The notes beneath the pieces were generated by a model that saw only the letters and a program-made list of their open reading frames with translations, had not been told where the DNA came from and made no database searches. The translations under genes were made by a program, and so were the position numbers. This document shows, in pieces, positions 28,367 to 37,100 of a stretch of 64,000 nt of DNA (the first letter of the stretch is position 1; each line of letters begins with the position of its first letter). The DNA lies in assembly GCA_051294375.1 (NCBI GenBank), contig CM119269.1, positions 2,894,026-2,958,025 on the forward strand. Direction: 5' to 3'. Source of the stretch: Paraspadella gotoi (taxonomy: Eukaryota > Chaetognatha).

Positions 28367-29894
28367 TCACAAAGTGTGATAGCTCCTGTCACTCTTGCTT
28401 TTGTAAAACTTGCACCCAAAGAAAAGCAGTGCCAAAATTCCGGCGCAGAGAATAAAGCCGCCGATGAAGCTTCCGAAGTCGAATCCACCGGTTTTCGGCT
28501 TCTCCGTCGGACCTTTGGTTGTCACGGGAGAGGGCTCAGTAGGCGCTCCTGTCGGCGGGGCGTTGGTCGTGGGAGTTTCCGTGGACGAACCGTTCGACGG
28601 TGTTGATGGACTCGTTTCATGAGCCGTCGAAGGTGGCGTCGTAGGTGGCGTCGTAGGTGGCGTCGTAGGTGGCGTCGTAGGTGCTGTAGAATTCGTTGGA
28701 GCCGACGAAGGGTCTTCGGTCGTCGTGGAATTCGGCGGCGAAATTGTGGTCGTCGCCGTCGATTCCGGCGTTGTGGGATCAGGCGTCGACGGTTCCGGCG
28801 TTGTGGGACCAGGCGTCGACGGTTCCGGCGTTGTGGGACCAGGCGTCGACGGTTCCGGCGTTGTGGGATCAGGCTTCGACGGTTCCTTGCTCGTTGGGGA
28901 TGGTGATTTTTTCGGATTATCACCAGCGTCTTTCGCCGTTGGCGTCGGTGGAACCGAAGCGGAGCCCACAACTGACGTAAAACAATAGATGTGATCTCAC
29001 TTCAGTTTGACAAAAAAACCTTAGCGAGTCAATGAAAAAGTCCTTTGCTTCGGCTATTCTCCGCTTTGATTGCTTGCCCTTTGTAAAATTAGTATTGCGA
29101 TATATATATTACTTTCTTTTCGTTGTTTCAGTTAGTTAAAGTTTGATTTGGATTGTGACAACGATTAGTTTTATTATTATAAAACAGACATGTTTCGGCT
29201 TTACTTTCAAGACTTCATCCGCGTAAACAATTTTGTGCCGAAACATGTCTGTTTTATAATAATAAAACTAATCGTTGTCACAATCCAAATCAAACTTTCT
29301 CTAAGTAAAGTTAGTAAAATTGAATAACATTTACCATTTAAAGTTTCTTTCTATTCGTTGTGTGTGAAATTTATAAGGTAAAAGACGAAAATCTTTTTAC
29401 AACAACAATTTTATTGAACGGATATTTTTCGACTTTACCTTCCAAGCTTTTGACAGGCTTACAAAGTAAAGCCGAAACATGTCCGTTCAGTAAAATTGTC
29501 GTTGTTGTAAAAAGATTTTCGTCTTTTACCTTATAAAATTAAATAAAAAATGAGCAATAAAGATTGAACTATAAATAAATCATATCACGAAAACGTAAAT
29601 CATTTATTGTTTAAAGACCAACGAAGTGGTCAACGGTTTCTACAACACCATGGAATCATCATAGAATCTAGAGATAAGGAAATTTGGTGATTCCTTTCCT
29701 ACTACATAATTCTTGCGGGCAGCTAAAGTGTTTCGGCATATTATGTATTATGTAGGTCAATGTAATGTTAATTTCTATCTCAACTTCTATCATGAGTGTT
29801 TTTTCAAATTTGACTGAAATATTGTTTACTTACTTGTTACAAAGACGATTAATAAAATAACCGACTTCAATGGGAAAGAGACGAAGTAGACCAT
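28367..29894 (-). CDS. CD164: CD164/endolyn-like sialomucin, 2 exons
   Basis: Exons on the minus strand are 29894-29834 and 28971-28367, joined in frame to give 221 residues (human CD164 has 197). Residues 1-21 form a hydrophobic signal peptide (MVYFVSFPLKSVILLIVFVT). The extracellular part is a Thr/Ser/Pro mucin with four 10-residue repeats of the TTPEPSTPGP type and a TTPP run. The C-terminus is diagnostic: FIGGFILCAGILALLFF is the single membrane span, and the short tail ends in YHTL, the Tyr-based lysosomal/endosomal sorting motif kept at the end of CD164. Family members are adhesion-related sialomucins of lysosomes and the cell surface. The 862-bp intron carries two ribozyme-related foldbacks. 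The signal-peptide exon rests on frame and splice fit. Confidence 0.85.
29120..29297 (-). ncRNA. Hammerhead-related foldback, mutated core
   Basis: Long complementary arms (GATTAGTTTTATTATTATAA and its reverse complement) flank a minus-strand core from 29222 to 29187. GAAACATGTC is intact, but CTGATGA has become CGGATGA, changing an invariant core base, and stem II has a mismatch. The plus strand of the right arm carries a second GCCGAAACATGTC half. Probably inactive. It lies in the CD164-like intron. Confidence 0.65.
29375..29535 (+). ncRNA. Hammerhead-related foldback, degraded 5' core
   Basis: Arms of about 40 bp (AAAGACGAAAATCTTTTTAC and its complement) enclose a plus-strand core. AGGCTT, AAAGCC and GAAACATGTC (to 29483) are kept, but the expected CTGATGA reads TTTTGAC. 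The other strand carries a more decayed version. Likely inactive relative of the 9-kb ribozyme, also inside the CD164-like intron. Confidence 0.6.
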
Positions 29895-30495
29895 TTTGCA
29901 TTTGTTTTTTTTTAACTATGCAAATAAGAATTTAGTTGATTAATGTTAGTTTGAGAGAAGAAATATTGTATTGTGTTTACAATCAACGATTTTTAAAATA
30001 GAAACAAATAACGTACAAATAATTGATTAATGTTAAGAGTTTTTAAGCTTTAGTGAAAAAAGTGTTAGGACCCGCCGGTCCGTCCTCCTAAAACGTCCCC
30101 GAGAATATTCTAGAGAGCTGCTTCAAACGCTCCTAACAAAAGTGAGAAATGTGATGGTGTTGTGATGTTGAATCATCAGAGGACCCTCATCTTTTTAAAG
30201 AACAAATAAATTCAAAAAATCTAAATTACGAAATATCCGGAAATATTTAGGAACGTATCTATTCAATAAGGATTCAAAGGAATTTCAACTGTTCAAGTTC
30301 AACTGTATGATTGTAGTAATAGTAATAATTTTAAAATCTCGTAGTAGAACAAAGACAAGGCAGATTTTTTTTGGATTACGCATATGTATGGTTGACATCT
30401 GATCATCCGCCTCCTTTTACGTCATCGATTGCCGCAACCTCTAGTGTTAAAACAAAAGAGCATCTCATTATTTGGTTGATCTGTGACTGTGCTCG
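29895..30495. other. Intergenic, nothing recognised
   Basis: AT-rich DNA upstream of the CD164-like gene. I see no promoter motif that I would stand behind. Confidence 0.5.
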
Positions 30496-30799
30496 TCTTG
30501 TATTTTGATGCTAGTGTTGAGTACAATAAGTATTCCCCGATCTAATACTTAAGGGAGTGGTCTTTTCATACAATTGAAACATTCTTTGAAATATTTTCCA
30601 CTTCATTGATAGGGAAGCCAGGTACTCTGGGAGTGAATAAACGAGACTGTGTGAGAGTCTTGATTGAAAGCTTGCAGGGACCTGCTATGTCATTATCTTG
30701 TAAGAGTGATGGAGGCCTTAAACCACCAAAGCCTGTCCAAAGTCAGGGGCAAGATAGCTTATTTATTAAATGAATGGATAATTTTTATATTGGTTGTAC

Positions 30800-31904
30800 T
30801 AGAGGTTCCGATAACCATTAATTTTTGAGAAATTTCGCTTAACCGTTAAAACTAATATTTTTAACGGTTAACCGTTAAAATCGGTTAATTTTATAATATA
30901 ACTTTTAGAGAGGAAAACAATTTATTTGTTTTGTTTCGGACATGTTTCGACTCTACAATTAGAGTCTTCATCAGCAATGCTTATTTTTCTAGTTGTTAGT
31001 TTCTTAAACGCTTGTTTTCTGTTTTTTATTTTTTTCATAAGCCATAACCATAAATATAAATTATTAATAATATTTTTTTGATTGAAAGTTTGATTGATCG
31101 ATTGATCCAAAGATTTATTGATTATTAAATATTTTTTTCAGTTTTATTAAAAAATATATCCATGATTGAAGGATAGCCTTAATGTCCATTTTAAGATTAG
31201 TTCCTTCTATTATTAATTTTTTATTACATTTATTTTTATTTGGTTTTTTTAATAATTTTTTCATTCATTTTGGTTTTATTTTATTTGCTTCTTTGTTTGT
31301 TTAAAGAGTGAAATAAAAAATAGCAAAATAGGATATATTATTTATATAAGAATTTAATTTGCAAGAAAATGTATGCAACTATTTGCATGTGCATATATAT
31401 TATATTTCATTATATTCTTTGATGTAAATGCATAAAATTAATTGAAAGGAAAAACGAAAAAAAAATTGGGAAAAAATAAGTAAGAAAAAGAAAAAAACAC
31501 TGGAAGGGAAGAAAAAAAATGAAAAAGGTAAAAGAAAAGGGAGAAAAAAGGAGAGAAAAGAAAGGGAGAAAAGAAGGAGGGGAAAGAGAGAAAGAAAGAG
31601 ATAGGTACAGAAGGAGATTAGTATAGAAAAAGATTAAAAGGGTTGAAAATAACAAAGGAAAAAAATAGGAAAAATGGAAAAGAGAGAGAGGTGAAAAAAT
31701 ATGGTGAGAAAAGGGAGAGAGAATAAGAGAGGACAAGAAAAAATTACTTTTCTTTTAAAAAATCAAAGATTTTATACAAAAAAATAAAAAAATCATATTT
31801 AAAAATTAACCAAATTTAACCGTTAAAATAAATATATTAACGGTTAGGTTAAAATTATTTTTAACCGTTAATAACCGTTAACTGTTAACGGTTATCGTAA
31901 CCTA
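30800..31904. mobile_element. Non-autonomous hAT-like element (1105 bp)
   Basis: The ends are inverted: TAGAGGTTCCGATAACC on the left and, as reverse complement, TAGGTTACGATAACC on the right. The left end fits the hAT terminal consensus YARNG. An exact 8-bp duplication GGTTGTAC flanks it (30792-30799 and 31905-31912), the size made by hAT transposases. Removing the element restores an intact repeat R. Sub-terminal AACGGTTA/TAACCGTTA motifs repeat several times. The interior is AT- and purine-rich with no transposase, and it contains a hammerhead core at 30939-30974. Confidence 0.85.
30939..30974 (-). ncRNA. Hammerhead ribozyme core, intact
   Basis: On the minus strand CTGATGA is followed by a perfect 5-bp stem II (GACTC, loop, GAGTC), GAAAC and ATGTC. 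All invariant core bases are present, with predicted cleavage after the C at 30939. Stem III is the same minimal ACATGT as in the 9-kb copy. Stem I is weak: about three pairs by the core and AACAA/TTGTT further out, so activity is less certain. Confidence 0.7.
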
Positions 31905-31931
31905 GGTTGTACCAATTTCATAAAATTCAGC

Positions 31932-32901
31932 TCCTTGTATTTTGATGCTAGTGCGGAGTACAATAAGTATTCCCCGATCTAATACTTAGGGAGTGGTCTT
32001 TTCATACAATTGAAACATTCTTTGAAATATTTTCCACTTCATTGATAGGGAAGCCAGGTACTCTGGGAGTGAATAAACGAGACTGTGATAGAGTCTTGAT
32101 TGAAAGCTTGCAGGGACCTGCTATGTCATTATCTTGTAAGAGTGATGGAGGCCTTAAACCACCAAAGCCTGTCCAAAGTCAGGGCAAGATAGCTTATTTA
32201 TTAAATGAATGGATAGTTTTTATATTGGTTGTTATGGTGGACTAAAATCCACAAACCGTTCATCAGCGGCCATTGGTGCCGGAGGCAAGTCATTCGCCTC
32301 CCAACCCAAAGGTCCGGGGTTCTAGCCCGGTGGTCGTCTGGCAGTTAAGAGGGACGGGGCGCTTAAACCCGCCTGTAACATGGTGTTACAGCCTGATCCG
32401 AAGCTCAGGGACTGCTTATATTGAACGGTTCTGTCATTAACACATCAATAATTACTGTCTCTTCATTGGTGAGCCCGACTTCCGAACACAACAGCAACAA
32501 CAACACTTTCAGGCGACATGCCTCAACCTGGCGATGCACTTTCCGCCCACAACACATCAGGCGACATGCCTCAACTTGGTGACGAACTTTTCCACCAACA
32601 ACAATTCACTGAAGAGACGCAACAGACTTCTCCCTACGGGAGGGGGGATGTATGGTGGACTAAAATCCACCAACCGTTCATCAGCGGCCATTGGTGCCGG
32701 AGGCAAGTCATTCGCCTCCCAACCCAAAGGTCCGGGGTTCTAGCCCGGTGGTCGTTCTGGCAGTTAAGAGGACGGGGCGCTTAACCCGCCTGTAACATGG
32801 TGTTACAGCCTGATCCGAAGCTCAGGGACTGCTTATATTGAACGGTTCTGTCATTAACACTTATCAATAATTACTGTCTCTTCAGTTGTACCAATTTCAT
32901 A
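31932..32901 (+). repeat. Repeat R, copy 2, split by a TRIM
   Basis: Spans 31932-32232 and 32885-32901, nearly identical to copy 1. The interruption falls within the same ATTGGTTGTACCAAT near-palindrome that the hAT-like element hit in copy 1. Confidence 0.85.
32233..32884 (+). mobile_element. TRIM: miniature LTR element with tRNA-like LTRs
   Basis: Two near-identical direct repeats (LTRs, 32233-32465 and 32651-32884) start TATGGTGGACT and end CTGTCTCTTCA. They enclose only 185 bp. Right after the 5' LTR, TGGTGAGCCCGAC (32467-32479) nearly matches the complement of the tRNA-Trp 3' end, a primer site used by CsRn1-type Ty3/Gypsy elements. A purine tract GGGAGGGGGG lies just before the 3' LTR. 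The exact 5-bp duplication GTTGT flanks the element (32228-32232 and 32885-32889). It has no coding capacity. Each LTR contains a T-arm-like CCGGG-GTTCTAG-CCCGG with a B box and a plausible A box upstream, so the LTR may carry a Pol III promoter. Confidence 0.85.
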
Positions 32902-33037
32902 AGGGACCTGCTATGTCATTATCTTGTAAGAGTGATGGAGGCCTTCAACCACCAAAGCCTGTCCAAAGTCAGGGGCAGGATAGCTTATTTATTAAATGAA
33001 TAGATAATTGTTATCTTGGTTGTACCAATTTCATAAG
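32902..33037 (+). repeat. Repeat R, copy 3 (3' part)
   Basis: Begins at GGGACCTGCTATGTC and ends at the shared TTGGTTGTACCAATTTCATAA. It lacks the first half of the unit. Confidence 0.8.
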
Positions 33038-34060
33038 GCTAGTTTGCCCCGAATTAGACAAAATAATTAACATATATTAACTCTTCCAGGTCGTTATTGT
33101 TAAGTCATCAAAATAAAGATAAAATATTAACATGTCTAAACTCTAATTAACTCTAATTATCCTTGTTTTTTCACTTAAATAAAATTTTTATTCCGGAGAG
33201 CTCCACTCTATCAATCATGCGAGTTGCAGAACTCTGACTCTGTATTCAATACTCAAGCGATTAACTAATACATTAATAAAAACATATTCAATTATTCATT
33301 ATTCAATAAGTCATCCTATGTCAGCGTATGCAGCGCAGGTGCGGCGGCAACCCAAAAGCAGCTGGCGTTATTCCCGCCATTACGCTCTTCTCCTTACGTA
33401 TTCTCTTCCTCCTCTAACTAGAATCGAATACCCCGCTCCTCATCTTTTCCTTCGTCCTTTGAATGTCCCTTGTTTTTTCAAAACGAATTCGGGCGCGGAG
33501 ATTTTCGACGAAATTTTGGCGCCGAGATTATTAGCGAACTTTTTTGATAGATTCTGTTGAATTTGTTAAGACATGGCGGGACCCTAACGCTCTGAAAAGT
33601 GCGATGGCGAAGAGGACGATCTGGGGGAACACGCTCTGCACGGAGGCCGACACGATCGGATTCGGGATAAAATCCACTCTGAGACAATTTGCTTGCCTCT
33701 CCAGAGACAACGGAAACCTGATTATAAACCGGGACATTGTCTTGACCAATTATTTTTTTTAAATTGCATCTTTCCTAAATTATTTACAATATATTTTAAA
33801 TCCATCGATCAGGTTTTTTTTTCATTTGACTGAATAATGTCTTCTCTGTCTTTGACCTTAATTTTCAATATTCACCAATAACCATACAATCGTTTAACAT
33901 TCAAATTGTCTTTTTCCTTTCAGAAAAAAAATATTTCGCTGACCATCTATAACTCGGATGCTCTTTTTTCTCCTGGTCAAATCTCTCTCTACGCTGGGTC
34001 TTTTTAAATTTAGGAAAAAAATTATAAATAATACGACCCCAAAGAATATAACTTGAATTT
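33038..34060. other. Intergenic upstream of POLA1
   Basis: A moderately GC-rich patch (about 33320-33760) is open in several frames on both strands but matches nothing I know. It could be the promoter region of the downstream gene cluster. The rest is AT-rich. Confidence 0.4.
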
Positions 34061-34074
34061 TTTTTTTCATGTAG
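34061..34074 (+). promoter_or_regulatory. Acceptor-like site before POLA1
   Basis: A T-rich tract ending CATGTAG lies 64 bp before the POLA1 ATG. It could be a 5'-UTR intron acceptor or a trans-splice acceptor. Confidence 0.35.
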
Positions 34075-34138
34075 TAAAGCAAAAACCTGTTTATGCCGAA
34101 ATTTGAAAATAATTGAACTTTCCGCTTCGACTGTTTAA

Positions 34139-37100
34139 ATGCCGCAGCCAGTTGATCGCGATTCGGACGACGGTGACCCGGCCGTCGAATCGCAGTCGCG
34201 GTCCAGGTCGCGAAGGGAAAAGTCTAAAAAGCATCAATCGAGGTCATCGGCGCTAGAGAGGCTCAAAGCCGCCAAGTCTGGCAATAAAGGTCGGTCTTCC
34301 TATCTTTTACCCCCTGGCATTGGACTAAAGGACTAAAGGCATTGGAGTAAAGGAATTGGAGTTAAGGAACGAGCCTTCCTTCTTTCCAGACGCGAAATAC
34401 GCCTGTGCGGCCGAGGAAGAGAATGTCTTCGAATACGTGGACGAGGAGGAATACTCTTCTCGAGTGCTGCAACGTCAACAGGATGATTGGATCGTCGATG
34501 ACGATGGCGCCGGTCGGTAGAGACTCGAGCAGTCGATGTCGATTGTCGAAGGACTCCAGTCTCAGTTGGGTCGTTTGCCCCCGGTTTCAGGTTACGCCGA
34601 GACTGGTTTCGAGATCTTCGATGAGGAGGGCGACGATGAAAACAACGTCAAGGGGAAGAAGGGAAAGGTCAAATCGACGGGATCCAAGCAAGGAAAAGAA
34701 AAAAATCCTGACATCAAAAATCCTAATAAACCAGAGAAAAAAGCGTCTTCGTTAAAGGTGATGCAAGTTTAGTAGTAAAAGTATACGAATCTGTTTTACG
34801 GAATTTTAATCACAATATTTACTAATTCGTAATCGTTAAAAAAGGCGATGTTTTCGGCCCAAGCGGCGTCGAATCGGAAAAAGGCGGCGCCGCCATCGAT
34901 TGCGTCAACGGAAGACAACGTCTTGCGCGACATCATGTCTGAGCTGAAGCAGGAACCCGTGCTGCTGTCATCCAACGTGTCCAAACCGGCCTCCGCTGTA
35001 GTTGGTATTAAAAAATTCATTTGTAGTATTGATTTAAGTATAGATTTTACCATAACTTTTTCGTCCCACTTCCAGCTCGTAACGCGCAAAAAGGATCCGT
35101 TAATCCTTTCGGGGTCAAAACGCCAAGTTCGCCGATGAACTCTGCAACGGCCGCAACTCTTCCCCTTCCTTCAACTGCCATTTCTTCGTCTTCCACACGC
35201 GCGGTGCCCAGTAAGGCGTAGTGAAAGTTACATACGAAAATTCTAAAAAGTCAATTATGAACAACATACCATCAGTGAACATTAATTTGTAAAAAAAAAT
35301 AATTTTATATTTTTTAATTTTTGCAGTAGGCTATATTTATATATAGTACTATCCTTATAAAATCAAAAAAATTAAAAATAGGCTTTTCTTAATTTTGATT
35401 GCAGATTTGAATTCCTCGTCAAAAGTTGATAAAAGAAAATATAATCATTTTTAAAAATTCTTTTATTAAGTGGGTTAAAAATTAAAAAAAACTATATTTA
35501 ATATATAAAAAGTTAATTTTCAGCTTAAAATATAGCTTTTTCTAATTTTTGACTCACTTAATGAAAGAATTTTTAAAAAAGAGTTATATTTCTTTTTTAA
35601 CAACTTTTTATGACAAATCCAAATCTGCAAAAAAATCTTAGAAAAAACTGTTTTGAAATTTTAACATTTATTGGTTTAGTACTAGTATAAATATGGCCTA
35701 CTGCGTAAATTGTTAAATTTATTATAAATTTTTTTATTACATAAATGTTCATTAGTATAATGTTGTTCGTTCCTCACTTTTAGAATTTTAATTAAAGTTA
35801 AATTTAGAAATTTTACTACGCTTTAGTGCCCAGTAAGCCGTCGCCACCGAAACAACCGCGGCCATCGGAGCCCTGTAATCCTCCGAGAACGACTTTGACA
35901 GCGTCTTCCTTCGTGAAATTCGAAGTGAGTTTTAATCGTGATAATTTGACTGTTGAATATTCTTAATTTTAACGCCCATTTTTCTTTCTGGTGAAAAGGA
36001 TGAGCCTTCGTCTCAGCCTTTGTCTCAATACTCGATGGTAGAGTTGCCTTCCGTCGCGGAGATGGCTGACGATCCTTTCGAGAACGACATCCCAATTGTG
36101 AAGAACCCTGTCGGAGGAAAGATGGAAGAAGACGTTAAGCAAGAAAAAGTCGAATCTAAAATCAAAGGTTAAACGAAATGCTATGATATATCTATGTACG
36201 TATCTGTAATTTTACTAATTTTGAATTATTTCGTCAGTTTCGACAAAGCACACGTCATTCTCTGATTTGGAAACTGGATGGGACGCAGAAGAGGGCGACG
36301 TGAGCTGCTCGGTGCTTTCCGCCTCAGAATCTTCGTCCTCAACGACGCTGCCCATAGTTTCCAGCACGGACGGACAGTCCATCTTTCGTTTCTATTGGAT
36401 AGACGCGTACGAAGACAATCTTCGGCAGCCGGGAACCGTATATCTCTTCGGCAAAACCGAGCGTCCCAATTCCCCGTCCGCGTTCGTCTCCGTTTGCCTC
36501 GTTGTCAAGGAGGTGGAACGTCTCGTCTACTTCCTGCCGCGACGTCAACGACGCCATCCAAAGTCTGGTAAACTGTTGTCGGAAGAGGAAATCACGTTTC
36601 AAGACGTCTATACGGAGGTCAATGAGATGGCCGGCCAGCGAGGAATCTTAAAATTCAAGTCCAAAAAGGTGGACAAAAAGTACGCCTTTGGGACAGTCTC
36701 TGAGGCCCCGCACGAGGGCGAATATCTCCAAGTAATGTACTCCGCCAAGTTTCCTGCCTTCCCCGCTGATTTCAAGGGTGAAACTTTCTCGCACGTTTTC
36801 GGCACAAATACATCGTTTTTGGAGAATTTTTTGATTCAAAGGAGAATGAAGGTAAAATAATTTTGTTATTAATAGATAGATAAATCATAATGGTCGCCCA
36901 TTTCTATAAAAGTTTGATTATCGATAGTAGTCTTTACTGCTTTTTAAATTTTCTCAGACTGAACACTGAACAGTGACTGTTAAATTCTCCAGTTTTTTTT
37001 TTCACGTATGAGTGAGGGTTTGTTTTTAAAAATTATTTTTCGATCGTCTCCTTTCGCTGTGGGTAATTTTAAATTTTTTTATAGATATTAACGTTTTGGG

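Larger units (their letters stand above)
30496..31921 (+). repeat. Repeat R, copy 1, split by a hAT-like element
   Basis: The copy spans 30496-30799 and resumes at 31905-31921. It begins CTTGTATTTTGATGCTAGTG, contains AAGCCAGGTACTCTGGGAG and GGACCTGCTATGTC, and ends ATTGGTTGTACCAATTTCATAA. That terminus resembles ends of mariner-like elements, but this is only a resemblance. Copies 2 and 3 follow at 31932 and 32902. Confidence 0.85.

Noticed and set aside
32251-32330. tRNA gene in the LTR sequence (also 32670 and 43260)
   Set aside because: T-arm and boxes are good, but the acceptor and anticodon stems do not close, and the sequence belongs to a 233-bp LTR present in three copies.
33478-33762. 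Gene on either strand at 33.5-33.8 kb
   Set aside because: Several overlapping frames are open on both strands, none has a recognisable domain or convincing splice sites.
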